In this document: positions 27,522-35,557 of the stretch, piece after piece | Layout of the letters: each line of letters begins with the position of its first letter | Numbering within the stretch: position 1 is the stretch's first letter | DNA from: Faecalibacter macacae | GTDB taxonomy: Bacteria; Bacteroidota; Bacteroidia; Flavobacteriales; Weeksellaceae | Length of the DNA stretch: 64,000 nucleotides | Direction of reading: 5' to 3' | NCBI RefSeq assembly: GCF_003687725.1 | Contig: NZ_RDOJ01000015.1 | Span: forward strand, 1 to 64,000 | Position numbers and translations under genes: made by a program | The notes under the pieces: model-generated | Seen by the model: only the letters and a program-made list of their open reading frames with translations | What the model was told of the DNA's origin: nothing | The model's database searches: none

Positions 27522-28281
27522 TGTTTAAGTTATTTTTTAAAAAGTAATCAATTATTAGTATATTAAATTTTTTAATGAAATCTTCAGTTAGATTTATCAC
27601 TTCTTTGAAGAAATTAACTTTTTCCCTTTTATATTGTTTTACTTTTGATTCTAATATAAACTCAGGTATTAAATTTTGAATTTCATCATCGACTTCTATA
27701 TTCATCTTTTTATATAATTTATATAATCCAAGTTTAGTATTTAAATCTTTATTTACATTATCCAAATATATAGCTCTATGTGTATTTAAGTGTCTATGAT
27801 TAATTTGATTTTCAAATGTTTTATAATATGCATCAATTAGTTTATGAAATTCAGAGTTTACAAAAGCTGATTTAGTTTTCATAGAATTCAAATTACAATT
27901 TTTACTTTTTATATTTAATTTAAGAATATCATTAACTGCAATCTTTATAACCTCTAAAATTGTATGAATTTTATGAATTAAAACTTCATGATGATATTTA
28001 ATAAAATCTATTTCTATTATATCATTTTCTTCATAATACTTTCTTAAAGGAAATCTTTTAATAAATATTAAACACTTTTTTAAATCATTATGTAAATCAT
28101 CTAATTGTATTATATAATTAAGGGTATTAAGACCCATTTTTAAGTTATCAGGCATATTCTTATGATGAACATTTTCATTATAATTTTTGCTTTTAATATA
28201 TTGTTGAAGATTTTCCATGTTATATTCAGACAAAATTTTCAAATTATATAAATAATGGCTTTCAAGTTCTTCTTCGGTCAT
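27502..28281 (-). CDS. putative HEPN-domain ribonuclease
   Basis: All-helical protein of 259 residues, Lys/Asn/Ile rich. A helix DFIKYHHEVLIHKIHTILEVI around 92-112 is followed by NHRHLNTHRAIYLDN, in which R163-x4-H168 fits the catalytic Rx4-6H motif of HEPN RNases. The overall pattern recalls the Cthe_2314-like HEPN group, but similarity is weak. It precedes and overlaps the AAA ATPase gene by 20 bp. A toxin or RNase that is restrained by the ATPase would be a reasonable guess. A two-component role is inference only. Confidence 0.5.
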   Translation of the reverse strand: MTEEELESHYLYNLKILSEYNMENLQQYIKSKNYNENVHHKNMPDNLKMGLNTLNYIIQLDDLHNDLKKCLIFIKRFPLRKYYEENDIIEIDFIKYHHEVLIHKIHTILEVIKIAVNDILKLNIKSKNCNLNSMKTKSAFVNSEFHKLIDAYYKTFENQINHRHLNTHRAIYLDNVNKDLNTKLGLYKLYKKMNIEVDDEIQNLIPEFILESKVKQYKREKVNFFKEVINLTEDFIKKFNILIIDYFLKNNLNNEATLN

Positions 28282-28476
28282 TTATGAATGTTTACTTAAT
28301 TATTTATTAACATACTATTTATTAAAGACAACAGATGTCGTTGAAGTTTTTAAATAATAATTGATAGAAATTAAAACTTAAAATATTAGTTATGTATAAA
28401 ATCATTTTATAACTTCTATTCAATTTTGTTTACAATAGAATAAAATTGAAATTTGAAGCTGAAAATGGTAGGTAAA

Positions 28477-29283
28477 TTATGTTAAATTTTTTGGTTTAAA
28501 TTTTCCGTCTAAATCACTTCTTTTAATCTGAATATCAGGATTAAAAATATCTAAATGTTTTTCACAAATTTCGATTACTTTTAATTCATCTTCTTGTGTA
28601 CAGTTTGGATATAATGTAATTATAATTTGATTTAAAGCATCACAACTAATTGGAACTAAAATGAATTCAGGTAAATATTCGTGCAAACTATCTTTACATA
28701 TAGTTGTTAAATAATACCTTATTTCTTTTTGAAAATCCCAATATTCGTCTTTATATGCAATTAATGAATGTAAATTTTGTAAATGTGTGGTATTCGTTTC
28801 TGAATCATAAACCCAAGCCTGTTGTTTTTTTTCAATAAAATTATTACAGTATTCAACTTCTAAAATAAAACCATTCGTTTCATTAATAGCTGGAGAAATA
28901 GCATAATTTTTTCCACTTAAAAGTTCATTAAAAGGTATCGGAAAGAAAGAGTACTTATATGGATGATCTTTATCCACAATTTCGGAAAAATCTGTAACTA
29001 AATTACCATCATTATCTAGAATAGGATGTTTAATATACCATTTTACAGGTAATTCTATTCTGATACCATTTTTTGCATACATTTCCCATTGAGGTATCAT
29101 TTCTTTGGATTCTTTAGACCAACAAGACAGAAAAAAATTCTTTTTTAGAATTTCAGGTACACCACTATTCTCAGTTTGGTCATCCATTAAATCAAATCTC
29201 TTGAATAATATTTTTTTGCTTTCTAAAATTTTATCTAATGATTCAATACTGGTATAATGATTAACTTTTTCAATTGTATTCAT
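28477..29283 (-). CDS. DUF2971 domain protein
   Basis: Protein of 268 residues. N-terminal NHYTSIESLDKILESKKILFKRFDLMDDQTE and central FLSCWSKESKEMIPQWEMYAKNGIRIELP are the family hallmarks (CWS..E..W..Y...G). DUF2971 genes are frequent on mobile and defence islands, and their biochemical activity is unknown. Its start overlaps the stop of the preceding 78-aa gene by 4 bp (ATGA), so translation is coupled. Confidence 0.8.
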   Translation of the reverse strand: MNTIEKVNHYTSIESLDKILESKKILFKRFDLMDDQTENSGVPEILKKNFFLSCWSKESKEMIPQWEMYAKNGIRIELPVKWYIKHPILDNDGNLVTDFSEIVDKDHPYKYSFFPIPFNELLSGKNYAISPAINETNGFILEVEYCNNFIEKKQQAWVYDSETNTTHLQNLHSLIAYKDEYWDFQKEIRYYLTTICKDSLHEYLPEFILVPISCDALNQIIITLYPNCTQEDELKVIEICEKHLDIFNPDIQIKRSDLDGKFKPKNLT

Positions 29284-29516
29284 AACTTAAATTTTAAATT
29301 GTTATCAATCTCCTTCATCAATTTATCTGTTTCTGTAAGGGCAACAATGATTTTATTATAAAAGAAAATATCTTCATAAGATAATTCTATGTCATTAAAG
29401 CTCTTTTTATTAATCAATTTTAACATATGATAAATGGCTAGTTTAACTTGATAAATGAATCCACTCCAAGTATCAGTAGCGGTAAGAATTTTCTTCGGAT
29501 CTATAAATTGTGTCAT
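29280..29516 (-). CDS. 78-aa protein coupled to DUF2971
   Basis: The small protein contains DTWSGFIYQVKLAIYHMLKLI, which resembles the N-terminal GxxYQ...A...LL element seen in several defence effectors (ABC-three-component and DUF4297-type proteins), followed by an acidic helix. It is truncated relative to those proteins or is a stand-alone small partner. The ATGA overlap with the DUF2971 start indicates co-translation. Assignment is speculative. Confidence 0.55.
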   Translation of the reverse strand: MTQFIDPKKILTATDTWSGFIYQVKLAIYHMLKLINKKSFNDIELSYEDIFFYNKIIVALTETDKLMKEIDNNLKFKL

Positions 29517-29519
29517 AAT

Positions 29520-30917
29520 TTATTTAAAATAAATTTCGTCTCTTACATAACTTGCATTAAGCCAAAAGCAATGTTTTGTGTATTCTGTATAACCTGAATA
29601 TTGATCAGGAATAGGCAATGGATATGTATCGTCTGCATTTTGTGCGTGAGGTCGAACATGAGCTATAACACTATCTTTTTTAGAAGGAAAATTAGTTTCA
29701 CGCCTTATCTCACCATTTTTATTCGTTTTGAATCCTTTTACGATTTCACCATTGGCAATAATTTCCTTGGTATTTTCCCATACTCTTTTAGCTTCTAAGC
29801 GATGCTCATAATTCATGTTCCAGAATTGTGCTTTTTCAAAGTATAATTCATCACCTTTATATTTCAAGAAAATGAAAAGAAATTTATGTTCGAGTATATC
29901 TTTGAAATCAGAATCATCCCACACCTCATTAACTATATCAGTATATTTAAATGTTGGAAACGAAATATCTTCTTTGGGTAAATTATTTTCTTTTAAACGA
30001 ACTGTCTTTACAATTAATTCGGCTTTTTCAAACTCTTCAATTTTCTGATCTAATTCAATCCCTAATAAAGCATTTGTAAAACTAGCCGTAAAGCCCTTAG
30101 AATTAGTATTTATTACTATACCTAAAGAATTAATAATATTGCTTACCGCTTGATTTTTATATTTATCAAACTTATTTAAAATATAATTTTCTAGCGTTTG
30201 CTCCTCTAGTTCTTTTGTATTATGTAGTAGCTTGCCAAAACCTTTTTTATTACCAGCAATTGAAGCAATTATATGGTTAACATAGCCAGTTTTAAACGAA
30301 AATGCACGTTGTTTTGCAGGAATAGTAGAGAAAGGTTGTTCGCGTACTGAATTAGCATTAGCACCTTTTGTACAAGCACCTAAATAAAAAGTATCACCTT
30401 CTGAAAGTTCGTGTGCTTTACCTTCTTTAATCTTGTTAACAATGGTGTACCAATCATTCTTTATAATTTCTAAATCTTGATTATCAAATTTCCATTCGTT
30501 AACTAATTTTATAATGTATTCAAAAGGTAATTTTTCCTTTTCATACAAATAGAATATCAGCAATAAATTTGCGTTTTTATTCCAGAATGAACTTGATTCA
30601 AAATCTTCTTGAACTACATTCATGTAGTTAATAATATTTAAAACTAAACGTTCTTTAGCTCTAATATCACCATTCTTAATTTCCTTAAGAGGAGAACATT
30701 TCAATTCCAAACCCACTTCTTTAAAATCTGGTTCTGAAACAGAATTAATTTTATAACCGAAATAATATTCCTCTACGAATTGCCCAAAGGATCCTTTACC
30801 TCCGTAAAAATTATCGATTGAATTTATATCTAAAACATCTTTAAGTGATTTGTCAACCAATTTTGATGCATAGTCAAGAATTGATTGTTTATTTGATTGG
30901 TTATAGTTAGTAGACAT
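29520..30917 (-). CDS. Sau3AI/MutH-family type II restriction endonuclease
   Basis: Protein of 465 residues from the internal ATG at 30917; an upstream ATG would add a hydrophobic stretch not expected in this enzyme. It carries the MutH-type nuclease core GGKGSFGQFVEEYYFGY and then SEPDFKEVGLELKCSPL, with D64, E71 and K73 in the D-x6-ExK spacing known from MutH. The long C-terminal half fits the second, DNA-binding MutH-like domain of Sau3AI. A GATC recognition sequence is inferred from the family and from its partner cytosine methylase. It lies three bases after the 78-aa gene in the same direction. Confidence 0.8.
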   Translation of the reverse strand: MSTNYNQSNKQSILDYASKLVDKSLKDVLDINSIDNFYGGKGSFGQFVEEYYFGYKINSVSEPDFKEVGLELKCSPLKEIKNGDIRAKERLVLNIINYMNVVQEDFESSSFWNKNANLLLIFYLYEKEKLPFEYIIKLVNEWKFDNQDLEIIKNDWYTIVNKIKEGKAHELSEGDTFYLGACTKGANANSVREQPFSTIPAKQRAFSFKTGYVNHIIASIAGNKKGFGKLLHNTKELEEQTLENYILNKFDKYKNQAVSNIINSLGIVINTNSKGFTASFTNALLGIELDQKIEEFEKAELIVKTVRLKENNLPKEDISFPTFKYTDIVNEVWDDSDFKDILEHKFLFIFLKYKGDELYFEKAQFWNMNYEHRLEAKRVWENTKEIIANGEIVKGFKTNKNGEIRRETNFPSKKDSVIAHVRPHAQNADDTYPLPIPDQYSGYTEYTKHCFWLNASYVRDEIYFK

Positions 30918-30959
30918 TAAAAAAAATAAAATATAGTTTAAAAGTAAATATAAGGATAT

Positions 30960-30986
30960 AAAAAAAGTAGCCAATGGCTACTTTGA
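30960..30986 (-). terminator. terminator at the end of the methylase gene
   Basis: On the minus strand, AAAGTAGCCATTGGCTACTTTTTTT forms a stem (AAGTAGCC/GGCTACTT, the methylase stop codon lies within it) followed by a T-run. It would separate methylase and nuclease transcripts. Confidence 0.75.
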
Positions 30987-32258
30987 AATTTTATTTATTA
31001 AAGATTGTCCTATTTTTTCAATCACTCCAACAACTAGAGCATTTCCCATAAAAAACGCTCGTTTTGTATCTGTTACTTTATCTAATTCTGTGTGATTATC
31101 AGGAAACATATTTAGTCTTTCTAATTCAATAGGCGTAAGTCTTCTTGGACCTTTTGAAGTATTAACTACATGTTTAAATCTTGACGCTGATTTACCACCT
31201 TCGCCAGTAATTATAGTACGAGAAGCATTATCTAAAGCATCAGGAAAAACCATTCCACCTTCGCTATAATTGTATTCGTATCCATCTGAATTTTTACGAA
31301 TTTCTTTTTTAGCACCTTTTAAATATTCCCATTTTGGAAAATCTTCTGCATCGATAAAATATTCTTTATCTACATCAGCAACATCAATTAAAATATCTCC
31401 TAATACAGTATATTCTCCATCATAATTAGGTAAAGTCTTAATAGAAGTTACTTCACCATCAATCATAATTCCAGAATTTTCAAACGGTGTTTTCTTACCG
31501 TTTACATTGAAGTTTTCAGAAATTTTTACAATATCATCTTCTAGTTTAAATACTGTTGGATTTAAACCTAATGCGTTCGTAGCTGGAAATGCCTCTGCAA
31601 TTGTACCGTTTTCTAAAATCCAATTCGAAGGAATTTCATTTTTAATCGTATTATAAATTTCAGATGTATTGTGATAAGCTAAAATGAATGTTCTTCTTCT
31701 TCTTTGAGGAAATCCATATTCAGCTGCATTAATTACACGCCATTCAACTATATATCCTAATTCATTTAAACTTTGTAAGATGATAGCAAAATCACGACCT
31801 CTTTGTTTTGAAGGTGAATTTAATAAACGATCTACATTTTCTAAAAATAAGTATTTTGGTTTCTGTTCTTTATCTGATAATATTTTATGAATAGACCACC
31901 ATAGTACTCCTTTTTTACCTAATAAACCTTTAGAATTTTTTAATGTAGTTGCAACAGAATAATCTTGACAAGGAAATCCCCCAACCAACATATCGTGGTT
32001 AGGAATTACTGAACAATCTTTTACTACTTCTTCGATGTTTTCGTTACTATGATTTTCACTTCCCCAACGATTTTCATATACCATAGAAGCGTGTTGAATT
32101 TTAGTTGATGGTTCCCATTGGTTACTCCATACAACTTTAAATGGTGTTTTAAATTCCTCTGAATAATTTGAACAACAAGATTTGTTATTCCAACCTTCAA
32201 GGCCTAATCTAAAACCACCTACACCGGCAAATAATTCAACTACTTTAATCTGTTTCAT
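30978..32258 (-). CDS. DNA (cytosine-5) methyltransferase, R-M partner
   Basis: Protein of 426 residues with the m5C motifs in order: KVVELFAGVGGFRLGL (motif I), GGFPCQDYSVA with catalytic C97 (IV), FLENVDRLL (VI), EYGFPQRRRRTFILAY (VIII), and the C-terminal RLTPIELERLNMFPDNHTE...FFMGNALVV (IX-X). The long segment before motif IX is the target recognition domain. Paired with a Sau3AI-like nuclease, it should modify the cytosine in GATC. Its start codon at 32258 follows an intergenic region of about 340 bp that may be regulatory. Confidence 0.9.
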   Translation of the reverse strand: MKQIKVVELFAGVGGFRLGLEGWNNKSCCSNYSEEFKTPFKVVWSNQWEPSTKIQHASMVYENRWGSENHSNENIEEVVKDCSVIPNHDMLVGGFPCQDYSVATTLKNSKGLLGKKGVLWWSIHKILSDKEQKPKYLFLENVDRLLNSPSKQRGRDFAIILQSLNELGYIVEWRVINAAEYGFPQRRRRTFILAYHNTSEIYNTIKNEIPSNWILENGTIAEAFPATNALGLNPTVFKLEDDIVKISENFNVNGKKTPFENSGIMIDGEVTSIKTLPNYDGEYTVLGDILIDVADVDKEYFIDAEDFPKWEYLKGAKKEIRKNSDGYEYNYSEGGMVFPDALDNASRTIITGEGGKSASRFKHVVNTSKGPRRLTPIELERLNMFPDNHTELDKVTDTKRAFFMGNALVVGVIEKIGQSLINKISK

Positions 32259-32599
32259 CTTAAAAAATATTCTGGTTGCAAAAATACAAAGTTAGACGTC
32301 AAATAATGTCTCCCTGATAAATTTATTTAAATTAAAAAAATTGTCCATTCTGAATAACCAGCTTTCAGCTAAAATAGAGGGCTTGAAAGGTGAAGAATTT
32401 TAAAATTTATTTATTCAAAACGGCATTAGCAGAAAATCAGTGATTTATAAGTTAGGGTAGTGGACTATAATATTAATTATGTTTAGTAGGTATTTTATAT
32501 TAAAACTTTAAAAACTCAGATTCGATTTTATCAATCACTTTTTTTTGAAATTTTAAGTTAGAAACAGAACTATCTAAAATAATTTGATTTTTATCATAA
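32259..32599 (-). other. intergenic region with possible operator and lost XRE C-terminus
   Basis: Near the methylase start, AGAC at 32294-32297 and GTCT at 32308-32311 form a weak inverted repeat that could be a control box. On the minus strand, 32500-32612 is open for about 36 codons (CIDYDKNQIILDSSVSNLKF... ELF-like end EFLKF) in the +1 frame relative to the XRE gene's end. This suggests a frameshift in the regulator. The rest shows nothing recognisable. Confidence 0.4.
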
Positions 32600-32866
32600 T
32601 CAATACATTGATTTACTAATATCTAAATCTTTAATTTTATTTGATACGAATTGATTTAGAGTATTCATTTTATCAAAATATTGTAAAACTTTTAAAAGTG
32701 TATCTAGTGTTGGATTTTCTCCATTTTCAAGATTAACAATTGTGTAACGAGAAAGTCCAAGTTCAATTGCTAATTGTTCTTGCGTTAATTTTTCGGACTT
32801 GCGCATTTTCTTACACCATTCTCCAATATTATTTTTTACATCTTTAATTGTAATAAAATCAAACAT
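32600..32866 (-). CDS. XRE-family helix-turn-helix regulator, possibly frameshifted
   Basis: Protein of 88 residues. The HTH is LTQEQLAIELGLSRYTIVNLENGENPTLDTLLKVL (about 25-60), typical Cro/C1 fold. It sits upstream of the methylase in the same direction and could act as the R-M control protein. Its end (KIKDLDISKSMY) is followed by an open +1 reading frame of about 36 coherent codons, so the true protein may have been longer. Confidence 0.78.
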   Translation of the reverse strand: MFDFITIKDVKNNIGEWCKKMRKSEKLTQEQLAIELGLSRYTIVNLENGENPTLDTLLKVLQYFDKMNTLNQFVSNKIKDLDISKSMY

Positions 32867-32951
32867 AAATGTAAGTTATATTAAACAAAATTAAGATAAT
32901 TGTATATATTGTGCATTATAATAAACAATATTGAAGTGATTCTATCTAATT

Positions 32952-33698
32952 TTACACTTCAATAATCAACTCTTTTATAAATCCATTGTCTTTTTCATCA
33001 ATATATCCATGAGGATTGCAGATGACCTCTGTTTCACCAATTTTATATCTACAAGGTGTATGAATGTGCCCATGCATCCAATACATAGGTTGATGTTCTA
33101 AAATAAAATTTTCCAAATTTGAAGCATAAGCTGCTGTTACAGAAATATTTTTATACTCTTCAGGTACAGATTTAATACTTGGCGCATGATGTGTAATAAC
33201 AATATTTTTTAAGCCTACGGAATCCTTTAAACTTTGTTCAAGCCATGTAATAGATTTATTATGAATTCGGTAAATATCAATCGTTCGCATTTTTGAATAA
33301 GAAGGATCACGTTTAATATATTTGTAATCATTCATTTGACTTTGACAAATCATACCATATTTCATTGGATCTCCAAATATTGAAAAATCAGTCCATAATG
33401 TGCATCCATGAAAACGAATTCCTTCTATATCAATAAAATCATTTTCTAAAACTGTAATATTAGTACCTAATGTAGCTTCTTTTATTTTTAATAATGTTTT
33501 AGGATAGGATCCTTTATAATATTCATGATTTCCAAGTAGATAAATAATCTTTTTATTTGGAATATATTTTTTACACCATTCAATTCCTTTGATACCTAGA
33601 TGAGTATCACCAGCTAAAATAATTAAGTCTGCATTTTCAAAAGAAAGAGAAGTGCTTCCAAATTCTAAATGTAGATCGCTAAGGATTTGAATTTTCAT
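32952..33698 (-). CDS. metallophosphoesterase
   Basis: Calcineurin-like phosphoesterase of 248 residues with all five motifs: SDLHLEF, AGDTHLG, LGNHEYY, VITHHAPS and MHGHIHTP. It hydrolyses a phosphate ester of unknown identity. The ATG at 33698 is chosen because the fold begins directly after it; an upstream ATG at 33737 would add an unusual hydrophobic stretch. It is transcribed away from the structured 33.8-kb element. Confidence 0.85.
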   Translation of the reverse strand: MKIQILSDLHLEFGSTSLSFENADLIILAGDTHLGIKGIEWCKKYIPNKKIIYLLGNHEYYKGSYPKTLLKIKEATLGTNITVLENDFIDIEGIRFHGCTLWTDFSIFGDPMKYGMICQSQMNDYKYIKRDPSYSKMRTIDIYRIHNKSITWLEQSLKDSVGLKNIVITHHAPSIKSVPEEYKNISVTAAYASNLENFILEHQPMYWMHGHIHTPCRYKIGETEVICNPHGYIDEKDNGFIKELIIEV

Positions 33699-33766
33699 GA
33701 TTATGTGTGCAATTAATAGGATAAATTTAGTAATCATTTTCTATATTTACATCAATTAAATAGTAA

Positions 33767-33943
33767 TTACGTACGCGTAAGCTATCGTTATTTGGTTCAA
33801 GAAAACTCGGAATCTTCTTATAAACCCAAAATTTCGATAGACTTACGCCTATGCCATATATTGGCGTGGGCTGAGTCTTTCTGGGTTTAAGGTATCCGAG
33901 TACCTCTTGAACGGATTGATTTTAGTTTCACGCCAACTTTTTT
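33767..33943 (+). ncRNA. candidate double-pseudoknot structured element
   Basis: Five mutually consistent helices can be drawn: S1 33775-33787 with 33835-33848 (one bulged A), S2 33795-33802 with 33905-33912, S3 33805-33811 with 33895-33901, S4 33821-33828 with 33882-33889, S5 33861-33868 with 33929-33936. S2-S4 build one long hairpin whose loop pairs both upstream (S1) and downstream (S5), giving two pseudoknots. The segment is visibly more GC-rich than its surroundings and ends in TTTTTT. A TATATTTAC box lies at 33742. No ORF. Known family not recognised. Confidence 0.6.
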
Positions 33944-34172
33944 ACTTCTAAATGGCATTTTCTAAATTTTTAATTCAAAACAAACTAGATCAATAACTTT
34001 TGACTTCCTATCTCATTTCGATATAAGCTAATGAAAAGAAAATAAAGCTTTTTAAAGCTAATTAATCGGTCAAAAATAGTTTTTAAATAAAACCATTGGC
34101 TTTTCGATTAAAGTCTATTAAGTGAGATTTAAAAGGGAGAAATAAGAATATATTTGATCGAGATTCATAAGT
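33944..34172. other. AT-rich spacer upstream of the Cys-rich gene
   Basis: No ORF of note. Small inverted word AAGCTTTTTAAAGCT near 34043-34060. A purine-rich AAAAGGGAGAAATAAG at 34132-34147 lies about 25 bases before the next ATG, too far for a normal ribosome binding site. Confidence 0.4.
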
Positions 34173-35378
34173 ATGTGTGTTAAATACGATACCTTCTATT
34201 TTAAAGATGCAAAGTCTTTTTTAATTGATCAATCAGAAGAAGAAATACTAAAATTCATTGAATTATATAAGTCGGAAGCTTCTGCTTGGGATATCTCTAG
34301 TCAATATTATCCAATTTTCATTAATTCAAGTATATATTCGCATATACCATATCAATGTACTACGTCAAAATGTGAATATTGTAATGCTTATATATTCAAG
34401 AAAATCCCAAGGAAAAATAATCGTAAAATGGAATTATTTTACTGTATAAACTGTAATCATACGAATGATAAAAACTGTAAGTGTAGCAGATGTGTTGAGA
34501 AAAGAAATCAAGATGTTCTTTTAAATAAATTGGCTTTCATAGAAAAGTGGAATAAATATTATGAACAAAATTACAGTGGATCTTATGATATAAACAGTTT
34601 ATCTGTTTTAGATCTCGTTTATCTACAATTGATTATTCGATTATATGCTGTGAATGATGAATATTTAAGTTTCTATAAAAAGTCTAAATTGGAAAAAAAT
34701 GTTTATCCTTCAGGAAATCTTAATATCGAAGGAGATCTAAAAGAAAAGATTTTAGCTTTTATAGCTAGAAAAATAATTATTCCTGTCAAAAATATTAAAC
34801 CGAATACTGAAACATTTGAAGATTTTAAAAAGGGATTAGAAACAATGAATTTTGAATTAACAGATTGGAATTTGAATATTAGAATTCCAGATGCTAATGA
34901 AATCAGTTCACTTAAAAATTTAAGCTTTTATTTAAATCAAAAAAAATATACAAGTTTGGAATGTGATTTTCTTTGGAAAGAAGTTTATGATTATTTAATT
35001 AAATCATATATAAAAAGTCTGTCGGAAATGTATTTGGATGATAAAATTTTTGATTTCACAATTGATTTATTTATTGACGATTTAAGAGATGATTTTTCTA
35101 TTTCAAAGACATTGAATATTTGCTACTATAGTATAAATTCAACTCATTTTAATATGAATAAATACAAATATTCTGATCCTAAAAAAATAAATACACATTT
35201 TAGAAATAGAGTTGTAGAAGCTATTGAGAAAAACAAAAATCAAATTCATTTAATGAAAGATTTTAATCTTCCATCAATTTTAAAACCTTTACTTATTCAT
35301 CAATTTATTCTAGGTGAAGTTTTAAAAATTAAAGAAGAAATTACCTATTCTAAATTAAATTTTAAAGATTCTTTCTAA
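34173..35378 (+). CDS. Cys-rich hypothetical island protein
   Basis: Predicted 401 residues; the only sizeable plus-strand gene in the island. Cysteines cluster at about 65-110: CTTSKCEYC, then YCINC, then CKCSRC, suggesting one or two zinc ribbons or knuckles. The remainder is helical and Lys/Asn/Ile-rich. No known family recognised. It follows the structured 33.8-kb element and could be its protein partner, but that is speculation. Confidence 0.65.
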   Translation: MCVKYDTFYFKDAKSFLIDQSEEEILKFIELYKSEASAWDISSQYYPIFINSSIYSHIPYQCTTSKCEYCNAYIFKKIPRKNNRKMELFYCINCNHTNDKNCKCSRCVEKRNQDVLLNKLAFIEKWNKYYEQNYSGSYDINSLSVLDLVYLQLIIRLYAVNDEYLSFYKKSKLEKNVYPSGNLNIEGDLKEKILAFIARKIIIPVKNIKPNTETFEDFKKGLETMNFELTDWNLNIRIPDANEISSLKNLSFYLNQKKYTSLECDFLWKEVYDYLIKSYIKSLSEMYLDDKIFDFTIDLFIDDLRDDFSISKTLNICYYSINSTHFNMNKYKYSDPKKINTHFRNRVVEAIEKNKNQIHLMKDFNLPSILKPLLIHQFILGEVLKIKEEITYSKLNFKDSF

Positions 35379-35459
35379 CACGATTTTAAATTAATTATTT
35401 GAAAATTTAAGTTCCGTTAAGATCCTTTTTTGTAAAAAAAGCAAAATAGTGTTTTGAGG

Positions 35460-35473
35460 TTTGTACGTACAAA
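35460..35473. promoter_or_regulatory. 14-bp perfect palindrome
   Basis: TTTGTACGTACAAA lies in the convergent gap between the Cys-rich gene and the primase gene. A related GTACG word occurs at 33771-33775 in the structured element. It may be a binding site for an island protein such as the HTH regulator. Confidence 0.5.
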
Positions 35474-35557
35474 ATCACATCTTGCATCTAGACCATTTTC
35501 TTTAACAATTATCGCTTAATATTTTAAGATTTCTTTAATTTTAATAATTTACTCATT

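Noticed and set aside
29280..29283. Frameshift joining the 78-aa protein to DUF2971
   Set aside because: The ATGA overlap is the usual translational coupling arrangement, and DUF2971 begins at its normal N-terminus, so no fusion is required.
33767..33943. tmRNA, RNase P RNA, 6S RNA or a group I intron
   Set aside because: No tRNA-like ends, no tag ORF, and the helix order does not match P3-P8 of group I introns or the other known RNAs.
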